Positions 26,848 to 35,282 of a stretch of DNA of 64,000 nt are shown here, piece by piece. The stretch is from Rhodanobacter sp. B04 (GTDB lineage Bacteria > Pseudomonadota > Gammaproteobacteria > Xanthomonadales > Rhodanobacteraceae): the NCBI RefSeq assembly GCF_002001125.1, contig NZ_MUNV01000006.1:310001-374000 (forward strand). Direction: 5' to 3'. The position numbers were made by a program, and so were the translations under genes. Every line of letters starts with the position of its first letter. Position 1 is the first letter of the stretch. Below the pieces are notes generated by a model. That model was not told where the DNA came from. It did not search any database and saw only the letters and a list, made by a program, of their open reading frames with translations.

Positions 26848-28518
26848 TCATGGCTTAGACATGCCAGCGATGCTCAGTGCCACCGCCTCGGCGATCTTGA
26901 TCCCATCGACGGCCGCGGACAGGATGCCGCCGGCGTAGCCGGCGCCTTCGCCAGCGGGATAGAGGCCGCGGGTATTGAGGCTTTGCAGGCTGTCGTCGCG
27001 CTTGATCCGCACCGGCGAGGAGGTGCGCGTCTCGACGCCGGTGAGGATCGCGTCGTGCATCGCGTAGCCGCGGATCTGGCGCTCGAATGCTGGCAAGGCT
27101 TCGCGGATCGCGGCGATCGCATAAGCGGGCAGTGCGCTGTCGAGATTGCCCAGGGTCACGCCTGGCTTGTACGACGGCTGCACATTACCGAATTCCTGCG
27201 AGGCGCGGCCGGCGAGGAAGTCGCCGACCAGCTGGCCCGGTGCGCTGTAGTTTTCACCGCCCAGGACATAGGCATGGCTTTCCAGCGCGCGCTGCAGTGT
27301 GATGCCGGCTAGCGGGCTGCCGCCGCTTTCGTCAAATGTGGGGTCGAACGGCGCAAAGTCGGCAGGATCGATGCCGACCACCACCGCCGCGTTCGCGTTG
27401 CGCTCGTTGCGCGAGTACTGGCTCATGCCGTTGGTGACCACGCGGCCAGGCTCGGAGGTGGCGGCGACCACGGTGCCGCCGGGGCACATGCAGAAGCTGT
27501 AGACCGAACGACCGTTGCCCTCGTGGTTGCCCTTGCAGTGGTGCACCAGCTTGTAATCCGCGGCGCCGAGCACCGGGTGGCCGGCCTGCGGGCCGAAGCG
27601 GGCGCGGTCGATCACCGATTGCGGATGTTCGATGCGGAAACCGATCGAGAACGGTTTGGCTTCCAGGTACACGCCGCGCGCGTGCAGCATTTCGAAGGTG
27701 TCGCGCGCACTGTGGCCGAGCGCCAGCACCACATGATCGGCGCGGAGCTGTTCGCCGCTGGCCAGGGTTACGCCACGGATCTGCTGCTGGCCGTCCGCCG
27801 CCGGTTCCAGCAGGAAGTCGTCGACGCGGCTGCTGAAGCGGATCTCGCCGCCCAGCGACTCGATCGTGGCGCGCATGTTCTCCACCATCGTCACCAGCCG
27901 GAACGTGCCGATGTGCGGCTTGCTGACGTAGAGAATCTCCGTCGGTGCGCCGGCCATGACGAATTCGGTGAGTACCTTGCGGCCGTGATGCAGCGGGTCG
28001 CGGATCTGGCTGTACAGCTTGCCGTCGGAGAACGTGCCGGCGCCGCCCTCGCCGAACTGCACGTTGGACTCTGGATGCAGGTTGCGCTTGCGCCACAGGT
28101 CCCAGGTGTCCCTGGTGCGCTCGCGCACTTCCTTGCCGCGATCGAGGATGATCGGGCGAAAACCCATCTGCGCCAGGATCAACCCGGCGAACAGGCCGCA
28201 AGGCCCGAAGCCGATCACCAGCGGACGGTGCGGCAGCTGCGCCGGTGCCTTCGTCACGAAGTGGTAGTTGGTGTCGGGCGTGGGCTGGATGTGCGGGTCG
28301 TCGGCGAAACGCCGCAGCAGCTCCGCTTCCTGCGTGGTTTCGATGTCCAGCGCATAGATCAGCGTGATCGCGCCACGCTTGCGCGCGTCGTGGCTGCGTT
28401 TGGCCACGCTGTAGCCGGTCAGCACGGCGGCCTGGATATCCAGCCGCTTGAGGATCGCGGCGGTCAGTGCAGCCTCGCCGTGATCCAGCGGCAGCTTGAG
28501 GTCGGTCAGTCGCAGCAT
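26848..28518 (-). CDS. FAD-dependent dehydrogenase (COG2509-like NAD(P)/FAD protein)
   Basis: 556 residues from the ATG at 28518. An N-terminal ferredoxin-like domain of about 90 residues (with SVAKRSHDARKRG and TLIYALDIE) precedes the dinucleotide-binding motif LVIGFGPCGLFAGLILAQMG (about 100-119). Further blocks are GEGGAGTFSDGKLYSQIRDP, MCPGGTVVAATSEPG and the C-terminal FAD contact LYPAGEGAGYAGGILSAAVD. The family is widespread, uncharacterised, and often annotated as geranylgeranyl reductase-like or HI0933-like. It stands alone, 121 bases upstream of the FrnE-like gene on the same strand. Confidence 0.9.
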   Translation of the reverse strand: MLRLTDLKLPLDHGEAALTAAILKRLDIQAAVLTGYSVAKRSHDARKRGAITLIYALDIETTQEAELLRRFADDPHIQPTPDTNYHFVTKAPAQLPHRPLVIGFGPCGLFAGLILAQMGFRPIILDRGKEVRERTRDTWDLWRKRNLHPESNVQFGEGGAGTFSDGKLYSQIRDPLHHGRKVLTEFVMAGAPTEILYVSKPHIGTFRLVTMVENMRATIESLGGEIRFSSRVDDFLLEPAADGQQQIRGVTLASGEQLRADHVVLALGHSARDTFEMLHARGVYLEAKPFSIGFRIEHPQSVIDRARFGPQAGHPVLGAADYKLVHHCKGNHEGNGRSVYSFCMCPGGTVVAATSEPGRVVTNGMSQYSRNERNANAAVVVGIDPADFAPFDPTFDESGGSPLAGITLQRALESHAYVLGGENYSAPGQLVGDFLAGRASQEFGNVQPSYKPGVTLGNLDSALPAYAIAAIREALPAFERQIRGYAMHDAILTGVETRTSSPVRIKRDDSLQSLNTRGLYPAGEGAGYAGGILSAAVDGIKIAEAVALSIAGMSKP

Positions 28519-28692
28519 GCGGGGTCCGGGAGTCCATCGGCATGGGGGCCATCGAGGTGCGTTGCCGCGAGGCCAAGCCATTCATTGTCGATGCGATCGT
28601 CCGGCGCGACAAGCTGGCTGATGTGACCGTTACCATAATGGGCGGACTTTCAGCACGCGTCAGTGTCTTGACAGCTGACGCAGAGTGTCAGC

Positions 28693-28920
28693 TCAGGCGG
28701 CAAGAAGGGTCAGAAACTGCTCACCGGTTGCCTGAGGGTGCAACAGAATGAACTGCGGGTGGGCGTCATCGGTGTGCCTGCGCGCTGCCGCAATGCAAAG
28801 CTGGCCATCCATGCCGGTGACTGCCAGTGGCGTGCCGCGCCGGCTGTCCCAGTAAGGGCGGCAGACCAGGCCATGTTGCGGGCCGCCAGCGATGATGCAT
28901 TCAATAATGATCGGTGCCAT
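28693..28920 (-). CDS. Small orphan protein (75 aa), uncertain
   Basis: A 75-residue frame starting MAPIIIECIIAGGPQHGLVC. Tyr, Trp, Phe and Ile content and the preceding AT-rich leader (28975-29010, with CCAATAAAATTGG) suggest a real gene rather than an antisense shadow, since no other gene occupies this segment. The ribosome site is weak (GAGTGAAG about 7-14 bases upstream). No transmembrane segment or known motif. I do not recognise the family. Confidence 0.5.
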   Translation of the reverse strand: MAPIIIECIIAGGPQHGLVCRPYWDSRRGTPLAVTGMDGQLCIAAARRHTDDAHPQFILLHPQATGEQFLTLLAA

Positions 28921-29071
28921 GGGACTTCACTCGAGGGTTGTGGAGTTGCGGGTTCGAGTTTCATCTTGCAGGGCGCGAGCCAATAAAATTGGATAAATGT
29001 GTTATGCATCACGGTTTTGGATGTGTGCACTGGCTTCGTTGGGGCATCACGGTTCCCGGAGTTTCGAGCAG

Positions 29072-29100
29072 CTGGTGGTCACCGGCTTTGCAACCACCAG
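29072..29100. terminator. Hairpin downstream of the DUF1993 gene
   Basis: CTGGTGGT (29072-29079) and ACCACCAG (29093-29100) form a perfect 8-bp stem with a 13-base loop, beginning 12 bases past the DUF1993 stop on the minus strand. No T-run follows on the minus strand, so termination would be inefficient or Rho-aided. Confidence 0.4.
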
Positions 29101-29111
29101 TCGTTCCTGAC

Positions 29112-29618
29112 TCAGGCGCCGCCGATGAAGTCCATCTTGCCGATCTCGGCGCCGGCCGCGCGCAGGATGTCGTACGCGGTGGTGCAGTGGAAGAACAGGT
29201 TCGGAACGATGAAGTGCAGCAGGTAGGCCTGCCCTTCGAACGTCATTTCGCCAGTGCGCATCTTGAGGACGATGGTGCGGCCTTCGCTGCCATCGATCTG
29301 CTCGGGCTCGAACGTCTTGATGTACTCGATCGCGTTGTCGATGCGCGAGTAGACCTGCTCCAGCGTCGTCTCGTTGTCCTCGAACGACTTGGGCTCGACC
29401 CCGGCCAGGCGCGCGGTGCCGCGGGTGGCCATGTCGCAGGCGATCTGCACCTGTTTGACCAGCGGCAGCATGTCGGGGATCAACCGGGTCTGCAGCAGCA
29501 CTTCATCGGTGACGCTCTTCGCCTTCGCGTGTTCCGCGCCTTTCTGCAGCACGTGCTTGAGATTGCCGAGCGCGCGGACGAAGACAGGAACGGCAGCCTG
29601 ATGCATGGACAGTGTCAT
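29112..29618 (-). CDS. DUF1993 family protein
   Basis: 168 residues, soluble, helical. The beginning MTLSMHQAAVPVFVRALGNL and the C-terminal half with PNLFFHCTTAYDILRAAGAE fit DUF1993, a DinB-like four-helix fold; the His residues that could bind metal include HFIVPNLFFH. The function is unknown. The start codon overlaps the MFS transporter stop in a 4-base ATGA, so the two are translationally coupled. Confidence 0.9.
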   Translation of the reverse strand: MTLSMHQAAVPVFVRALGNLKHVLQKGAEHAKAKSVTDEVLLQTRLIPDMLPLVKQVQIACDMATRGTARLAGVEPKSFEDNETTLEQVYSRIDNAIEYIKTFEPEQIDGSEGRTIVLKMRTGEMTFEGQAYLLHFIVPNLFFHCTTAYDILRAAGAEIGKMDFIGGA

Positions 29619-30952
29619 GGGGATTGCTCCGGTGGATCGTGGGGAAGCGGTTCGGACGAAAACTCGTTGAAAGGCAGGGTGGGGACGATTTCGTCCGCCG
29701 CCAAGGGGGCCGCGATGGCTGCATGGCGGGTTACCCGCATGGCAATCAAGCCTGCGGCCAGCAACAATGCGGCGGCCAGCACAAACGCGGCGCCCGGCAG
29801 ATGCTGCACCGGCGCGTGGTCGCTGATGAACAGCGCGAACAGGTTGGCGAACAGCGCCGGGCCGAAGATGCCGGCGAGGCTGGCCAGGCTGGTCAGCGCG
29901 CCCTGCAGGCGGCCCTGCTCATGCGGGTCGACCTGGTGGGTCATCATCGCCTGCGCCGGCGGTCCGGCCAGTCCGCCCAGGCACAGGAACGGAATGCCAA
30001 GCAGGAATACCCAGGCGATCGAAGCGAAGCCGAAGAACACATAGCCGACGATGCACAGCGCGAGGCCGGCCAGGATCATGCGCCGCTCGCCCAACTTCGG
30101 CATCAGCCGGCGCACCAGTACCGCCTGCACCAACCCGCTGCACAGGCCGACCAGGCCCAGCGTATAGCCGACCGCCTGCGGTCCCCAGCCATAGCGGTAA
30201 TCGGTGTACAGCACATAGGTGGAATTCAGCGAGAACTGCGCCAGGTTGATCAGGAAGAACACCGTGGCCAGCCCGAACACCTGCGGGTAGCGGCGCAGCA
30301 GCACCACCGCGCCGAACGGGTTGGCGTGGCGCCAGTCGAAACGCGTACTGCGGCGTTCCTTCGGCAGCGATTCGGGCAGCACGAAATAGCCGTAGCAGAA
30401 ATTGATCAGCGACAATACCGCCGCCACCCAGAACGGCAGGCGGATATGCAGGTGGCCGAGGGAGCCGCCCAGCGCTGGCCCCACGATGAAGCCGATGCCG
30501 AACGCAGCACCCAGCGTGCCGAATGCCGCGGCGCGCTTTTCCTTCGGCGTGATGTCGGCGATATACGCGTTCGCGGTGGAGAAGCTAGCCGCGCAGATGC
30601 CGGATACCGCGCGGCCGAGGAACAGCAGCCACAGCACCGGTGCCAGTGCCATCACGATGAAGTCGATACCGAGGCCGAAGCTGGAAATCAGGATCACCGT
30701 GCGTCGGCCGAAGCGGTCCGACAGCGCGCCCTGCACCGGCGAGAACACGAACTGCATCAGCATGAACAGGGCGGCGAACGCGCCCGCCCATACCGCCGCC
30801 TTCGAGATGCTGCCGCCGATCAAGTCCACGATCAGATGCGGCAGCACCGGGATGATGATGCCGAACGCAAGCATGTCCAGCATCACGGTGACGAAGATGA
30901 AGTTGAGCGCGGCGCGGTGGCGCGGAGCGGCGAGGGTGGGTGGCTGATCCAT
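29615..30952 (-). CDS. MFS transporter, TetA-like TCR/Tet family
   Basis: 445 residues from the ATG at 30952; the open frame runs to 31219 but the extra stretch is non-hydrophobic and overlaps the hydrolase gene. Twelve hydrophobic helices are visible. The drug:H+ antiporter-1 signature GALSDRFGRRTVILIS lies between TM2 and TM3, AFGIIIPVLPHLI in TM1, and FIVGPALGGSLG in TM5 (the motif C of antiporters). This places it among TetA-like tetracycline/drug antiporters, but such housekeeping homologs are common and resistance should not be assumed. First gene of a coupled pair with DUF1993. Confidence 0.92.
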   Translation of the reverse strand: MDQPPTLAAPRHRAALNFIFVTVMLDMLAFGIIIPVLPHLIVDLIGGSISKAAVWAGAFAALFMLMQFVFSPVQGALSDRFGRRTVILISSFGLGIDFIVMALAPVLWLLFLGRAVSGICAASFSTANAYIADITPKEKRAAAFGTLGAAFGIGFIVGPALGGSLGHLHIRLPFWVAAVLSLINFCYGYFVLPESLPKERRSTRFDWRHANPFGAVVLLRRYPQVFGLATVFFLINLAQFSLNSTYVLYTDYRYGWGPQAVGYTLGLVGLCSGLVQAVLVRRLMPKLGERRMILAGLALCIVGYVFFGFASIAWVFLLGIPFLCLGGLAGPPAQAMMTHQVDPHEQGRLQGALTSLASLAGIFGPALFANLFALFISDHAPVQHLPGAAFVLAAALLLAAGLIAMRVTRHAAIAAPLAADEIVPTLPFNEFSSEPLPHDPPEQSP

Positions 30953-31022
30953 GGGGCGAGGCGAGGCGATGGGAGATGCACGATAGCCGAACGGCGCTGC
31001 CGCTACATGTGCGAAGGCTGCG

Positions 31023-31868
31023 TTAGGTTGCCGCGTCGATCCAAGCCGCCACGGCGGCGGGGTGTTCAAGGTGCAGGTGATGACCGCCATCCATGTGGCT
31101 GACGGTGATGTTCGGCACGCAATCGGCCCGTGCCTGCATCGGCGCACTCGGCAGGTAGGAGGTGGCCGGCTGTGCCAGCAATAGTGCGGCAGGGGCTTCG
31201 ATGCCGCGCAGCAGGGCATGGATCTGCGACTCGGCCAGCCGTACGGGACTTGGCCGGGTCAGCCGGGGATCGCTGCGCCAGCGCCAGCCGCCGTCGACTT
31301 CGATCAGCCCGCGTTCGACGATCGGCTGTGCCAGCTCGGGTGGTAGCCCGCTGACCACGTTGCGCGCGCTGGCCGCCTGCGCGATGCTGCGGAAGATGCG
31401 CAACGGCTTGGCGTTGTCACCCCGCGGTGCGTACGCGTCACGGAAACGCTGCAACGTGTGCGAGCCGTCATCGCCGAGCGGGCCGAGGCCTTCGATCAGC
31501 CACAGGCGCGCGATTCGCTGCGGCGAGGCGGCCGCCACCAGTGCGGCAATCCCAGCACCCAGCGAGTGACCGAGCAGGCTGTAGCGATCCAGCCCCAAGG
31601 CATCGGCGGCGGCGAGCACCGCCTGCACGTAGTCGAGATAGCGATAGCTGGCGCCGGCAGCCAAGTGATCGGAATGGCCGTGGCCGGGCAGCTCCAGCGC
31701 GATCACCCGAAAGCGTGTCGCCAGCAACGGTGCCAGCAGCGAAAAGCTGCCGGCATTGTCCAGCCAGCCGTGCAAGGCCAGCAGCGGCGGCAGCGCATCA
31801 TCGCCCCACACCTGCGCGCTCAGTTCCAGGTGCGGCAGTGCGATGCGGCACTCGCTAGGTGCCCTCAC
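31023..31868 (-). CDS. Alpha/beta hydrolase
   Basis: 281 residues with a GTG start at 31868 that overlaps the hemH stop as GTGA; no ATG exists between that stop and the conserved core. The core shows the oxyanion strand LLALHGWLDNAGSF, the nucleophile elbow GHSLGAG (catalytic Ser), and a C-terminal His in MDGGHHLHLEHP. The pattern is close to serine hydrolase-like (SERHL) proteins. No signal peptide; cytoplasmic. Substrate unknown. Translational coupling to hemH is likely but no link to heme metabolism is shown. Confidence 0.9.
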   Translation of the reverse strand: MRAPSECRIALPHLELSAQVWGDDALPPLLALHGWLDNAGSFSLLAPLLATRFRVIALELPGHGHSDHLAAGASYRYLDYVQAVLAAADALGLDRYSLLGHSLGAGIAALVAAASPQRIARLWLIEGLGPLGDDGSHTLQRFRDAYAPRGDNAKPLRIFRSIAQAASARNVVSGLPPELAQPIVERGLIEVDGGWRWRSDPRLTRPSPVRLAESQIHALLRGIEAPAALLLAQPATSYLPSAPMQARADCVPNITVSHMDGGHHLHLEHPAAVAAWIDAAT

Positions 31869-32932
31869 GCGATGGATTCCGGCCAGCCACGAACATGTCG
31901 TCGTACCAGCGCGGCCAGACTGCGCACCTGTTCGGCACTGTCGTTGAGCGCGGGGATATAGCGCAGCGTTTCGCCGCCGGCGGCGAGGAAGAAATCGCGG
32001 TTCTGCATCGCGATCTCCTCCAGCGTCTCCAGGCAATCCACCGCGAAACCGGGGCAGGCCACATCGAGTTTCTTCACGCCATCGGCAGCGAGCTGGCGCA
32101 CGGTGGCGTCGGTATAGGGTTGCAGCCATGGCTCGCGACCGACACGCGACTGAAAGCTGACGATCAGCTGATCGGCGCCCAGCCCAAGCCGTTCGCGCAG
32201 CAGGCTCGCCGTGGTTTGGCACTGGTCGAAATACGGATCGCCCAGCCGCACATAACGCTCGGGAATGCCATGGAACGACAGCAGCAGTTTGTCGCCGCGG
32301 CCATGCCTCGCCCACCAGTGTTCGATGTGGGTCGCCAGCGCGTCGATATGCCTGGGATCGTCGTGGTAATCGTTGACCTGGCGCAGCTCCGGCGGCCAGC
32401 GCAACGTCTTGAGCGTGTCGGCGACGGCATCGATCACCGAGCCGGTGGAAGTGGCCGAATACTGCGGATACAGCGGCAGCACCAGCAATCGGCGCACGCC
32501 TTCACGCTGCAACTGTTCGATCGTATGCGCCACCGATGGTTCGCCGTAACGCATCGCCAGCGCCACGCGCAGCGTGCCCGGTTGCTGTCGATCCAGCTCG
32601 GCCTGCAGGCCGGCGGCGAGTGCCTCGCTGCCGAAACGCAGCGGCGAACCCTGCTCGGTCCAGATCTTGGCGTAGGCATGTGCCGAACGTGCCGGCCGTA
32701 CGCGCAGGATCACGCCATGCAGGATCAGCCACCACAGCCAGCGCGGGTAGTCGATCACGCGCACATCGCCGAGGAATTCGGCCAGGTAAGGGCGCACTGC
32801 TTTCGCGGTGGGTGCAGTCGGCGTGCCCAGATTGACCAGCAGCACGCCAGCCTGAACGGACGGAACGCCCGATGCGTGGGAATGGCTGGCAACGCCGGTA
32901 TAGTGATTGTTGCGTGGCATCGTGGCGGTCAT
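31865..32932 (-). CDS. hemH: Ferrochelatase
   Basis: Inserts ferrous iron into protoporphyrin IX, the last step of heme b synthesis. 355 residues from the ATG at 32932 (another candidate is the ATG at 32920; both lack a strong ribosome site). Family blocks: AGVLLVNLGTPTAPT, YLAEFLGDVRVID, PLRFGSEALAAGL, the catalytic His in LLLSFHGIPERYV and the acidic helix CPGFAVDCLETLEEIAMQNR with the conserved Glu residues. No Cys ligands for a 2Fe-2S cluster at the C-terminus. Divergent from the SYLF gene. Confidence 0.95.
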   Translation of the reverse strand: MTATMPRNNHYTGVASHSHASGVPSVQAGVLLVNLGTPTAPTAKAVRPYLAEFLGDVRVIDYPRWLWWLILHGVILRVRPARSAHAYAKIWTEQGSPLRFGSEALAAGLQAELDRQQPGTLRVALAMRYGEPSVAHTIEQLQREGVRRLLVLPLYPQYSATSTGSVIDAVADTLKTLRWPPELRQVNDYHDDPRHIDALATHIEHWWARHGRGDKLLLSFHGIPERYVRLGDPYFDQCQTTASLLRERLGLGADQLIVSFQSRVGREPWLQPYTDATVRQLAADGVKKLDVACPGFAVDCLETLEEIAMQNRDFFLAAGGETLRYIPALNDSAEQVRSLAALVRRHVRGWPESIA

Positions 32933-33015
32933 GGCTGGATCAGTCGTGGAGTCTGCCACAAGCCCTGGCGCGCTGCGGCGCGCTGTCCCCATTCCCGACC
33001 CAAGTGGAGCCGCCC

Positions 33016-33705
33016 ATGTTCAAGACACCACTGCATCGCCTGTTGCTGATTGGCTTCGCCCTGTTGCTGCCGGCGATGGCCGCGCATGCCGAAGATCCGC
33101 CGCTGGTGCGTGCGAAGAATGCGGTGCGCGTGCTCAACGACATCATGCAGGCGCCGGACAAGGCCATTCCGCAAGATCTTCTTCGCGACGCAAGGGCGAT
33201 CGCGGTGATTCCCGACATGCTCAAGGTCGGCTTCGTGTTCGGCGGTCGTCGCGGCGAAGGCCTGATCTCGGTCAAGAGCCCGGATGGCACCTGGTCCAAC
33301 CCCAGCTTCATCAGCATGACCGGCGGCAGCGTGGGCTTCCAGGCCGGCGTGTCGTCGACCGACGTGATCCTGGTGTTCCGCACCCAGCGCGGCGTGGATT
33401 CGATCGTGCGCGGCAAGTTCACGCTCGGCGCCGATGCTTCGGCGGCGGCAGGCCCGGTCGGGCGCACCACCAGCGCCTCCACCGACGAACAGATGAAGGC
33501 CGAGATCTATTCCTATTCGCGTGCGCGCGGCCTGTTCGCCGGCGTGGCGATCGATGGCGCCGCGCTGCGCATCGATTACGACGCGAACGAAGCCGTGTAC
33601 GGCGCCGGCATCACGCCGCGACGCATCTTCGAAGGCGGCGTCAGCAACGTGCCTGGGCCGGTGGTCGATTTCCGCGACCGGCTTGAGGAGTACACTTCGC
33701 GATAA
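33016..33705 (+). CDS. SYLF domain (YSC84-like) lipid-binding lipoprotein-like periplasmic protein
   Basis: 229 residues with a Sec signal peptide (about 1-25, ending MAAHAE) and no lipobox Cys. The rest is a SYLF domain: AIAVIPDMLKVGFVFGGRRG, GLISVKSPDGTWSNPSFISM, GGSVGFQAGVSSTDVILVF, then SYSRARGLFAGVAIDGAALR and YGAGITPRRIFEG. Eukaryotic SYLF domains bind phosphoinositides; the bacterial periplasmic members are uncharacterised. It precedes tatA by 67 bases on the same strand. Confidence 0.92.
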   Translation: MFKTPLHRLLLIGFALLLPAMAAHAEDPPLVRAKNAVRVLNDIMQAPDKAIPQDLLRDARAIAVIPDMLKVGFVFGGRRGEGLISVKSPDGTWSNPSFISMTGGSVGFQAGVSSTDVILVFRTQRGVDSIVRGKFTLGADASAAAGPVGRTTSASTDEQMKAEIYSYSRARGLFAGVAIDGAALRIDYDANEAVYGAGITPRRIFEGGVSNVPGPVVDFRDRLEEYTSR

Positions 33706-33772
33706 CTAATGGCGAAGTGTCGGCGCGATTTGCGCGAGGACGACTTGGCTGGAATCCGCCTCGAGGTTGATC

Positions 33773-34033
33773 ATGGGTTTTGACAGTATTTGGCATTGGC
33801 TAATCCTCCTGATAGTCGTATTGCTGATTTTCGGCACCAAGAAGATCCGCAACCTCGGGCCGGATCTCGGCGCGGCGATCCGTGACTTCAAGAAAGGCCT
33901 CAGCGGTGACGACGAGGCGAAGCAGAAGGAAGAGGAAGCCGCGCGCAAGTCCGCCGAACAGCTGCGCGCCGACCCGCCGCCGGCCGCCGGCAGCACCACG
34001 CAGAGTCAGCGCGACTCCAGCGAAACCAAGTAA
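33773..34033 (+). CDS. tatA: Twin-arginine translocase subunit TatA
   Basis: 86 residues. One N-terminal helix ([20 protein letters not shown]) followed by the [23 protein letters not shown] amphipathic segment that defines TatA, and a charged tail. The ATG at 33773 follows GAGG; a TTG two codons earlier (33767) is in frame but less likely. First gene of tatABC. Confidence 0.96.
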   Translation: MGFDSIWHWLILLIVVLLIFGTKKIRNLGPDLGAAIRDFKKGLSGDDEAKQKEEEAARKSAEQLRADPPPAAGSTTQSQRDSSETK

Positions 34034-34057
34034 GCGCGCGGTAGGCGGAGCGCGGCA

Positions 34058-34492
34058 ATGATCGAGATCAGTCTCGGCAAAATGGTGCTGCTCGCCCTGA
34101 TCGCGCTGATCGTGCTCGGTCCCGAGAAGCTGCCCGGCGCCGCGCGTACTGCCGGTGCGCTGCTGCGACGTGTGCGCAGCGGCTGGGACAACGTGCGTGC
34201 CGAGGTCGAGCGCGAACTGGAGATCGAGGAGATCCGGCGCGCCGCACGCGAGGCGGCGGCCCAGGCGGAGACCGCGCAGACCGCGATGAAGGACACGCTG
34301 CAGCAGGTGCATCAGCCGCTGGCCGAGGCTGCGGCGATGATCAAGGACGCGCCGCCCGGGGTGGCATCGACCGATATCGCACACGACATCACCCTCGACG
34401 AACCGGCCAGCCAGATGCAGGCGGAACTGCCGCTGGGCGTGCCCCCGGCTGCGCCGTCCACCACCCGGGAAGCCTCGCATGGCGGCGCCTGA
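34058..34492 (+). CDS. tatB: Twin-arginine translocase subunit TatB
   Basis: 144 residues. The N-terminal helix MIEISLGKMVLLALIALIVL is followed by the GPEKLPGAARTAGALLRRVR hinge and amphipathic helix with the TatB Glu (IEIS), then a long charged helix (VERELEIEEIRRAAREAAAQ). TatB forms the substrate receptor with TatC. The last codons overlap the start of tatC by 14 bases. Confidence 0.96.
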   Translation: MIEISLGKMVLLALIALIVLGPEKLPGAARTAGALLRRVRSGWDNVRAEVERELEIEEIRRAAREAAAQAETAQTAMKDTLQQVHQPLAEAAAMIKDAPPGVASTDIAHDITLDEPASQMQAELPLGVPPAAPSTTREASHGGA

Positions 34493-35249
34493 ATCCGACC
34501 CGTCGATCGCCGAGGACCTGCAGCAGGGGCTGTTCTCGCACCTGCTGGAACTGCGCACGCGTCTGCTCAAGTCGGTCGCTGCCGTGGTGTTGGTGCTGCT
34601 GGCGCTGGTGCCATTAGCCAATCGCCTGTACAGCGAACTGGCCGCGCCGCTGGTGGCACGTCTGCCGCAGGGCGCTCACCTGATCGCCACGGGAGTGACC
34701 AGCCCGTTCATCACGCCGCTGAAGCTGGCCTTCTATGCCTCGCTGTTCATCAGCATGCCGGTGATCCTGTACCAGCTGTGGGCGTTCGTCAGCCCGGGCC
34801 TGTACAAGCATGAAAAGCGCCTGGCGCGGCCGCTGCTGGTGGCGGCGCTCGCGCTGTTCTATATCGGCGCGGCGTTTGCGTATTTCCTGGTGCTGCCGGC
34901 CGCGTTCCGCTTCCTCGTCGCGGTGACGCCGCAGGGCGTGGAGATGATGACCGACATCACCCAGTACCTCGACTTCGTGATGTTGATGTTCTTCGCGTTC
35001 GGACTGTGTTTCGAGGTGCCGGTGGCGGTGGTGATCCTCGCCGCGATCGGTGTGGTCGATCTGGAAAAGCTGCGCAGCGGCCGGCGCTACGCGATCGTCG
35101 GCGCGTTCGCGATTGCCGCGCTGATCACGCCGCCGGACATCACCTCGATGATGATGTTGGGCATTCCGATGTGCCTGCTCTACGAGCTGGGCGTGCTGGC
35201 GGTGCGCTGGCTGGTGAAACCGGGTTCGCTGAAGCCAGACGCGAGCTGA
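34479..35249 (+). CDS. tatC: Twin-arginine translocase subunit TatC
   Basis: 256 residues, six transmembrane helices. The signal-recognition N-terminus reads SHLLELRTRLLKSV, the first periplasmic loop has GVTSPFITPLKLAFYASLF, and LYQLWAFVSPGLYKHEKR is the family signature. Arg-rich RR-signal precursors bind here with TatB. It overlaps tatB and converges on priA. Confidence 0.97.
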   Translation: MAAPESDPSIAEDLQQGLFSHLLELRTRLLKSVAAVVLVLLALVPLANRLYSELAAPLVARLPQGAHLIATGVTSPFITPLKLAFYASLFISMPVILYQLWAFVSPGLYKHEKRLARPLLVAALALFYIGAAFAYFLVLPAAFRFLVAVTPQGVEMMTDITQYLDFVMLMFFAFGLCFEVPVAVVILAAIGVVDLEKLRSGRRYAIVGAFAIAALITPPDITSMMMLGIPMCLLYELGVLAVRWLVKPGSLKPDAS

Positions 35250-35260
35250 TACGCCAGCGT

Positions 35261-35279
35261 CCGGCCGTGCGGCGGCCGG
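35261..35279. terminator. Hairpin between tatC and priA
   Basis: CCGGCCG (35261-35267) and CGGCCGG (35273-35279) pair with a 5-base loop in the 33-base gap between converging genes. No T-run; a bidirectional, probably partial, terminator. Confidence 0.45.
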
Positions 35280-35282
35280 CGA

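Noticed and set aside
29615..30952. Acquired tetracycline resistance
   Set aside because: The TetA-like MFS gene has the same base composition and gene context as its neighbours and no mobile element nearby; it looks like a resident efflux protein.
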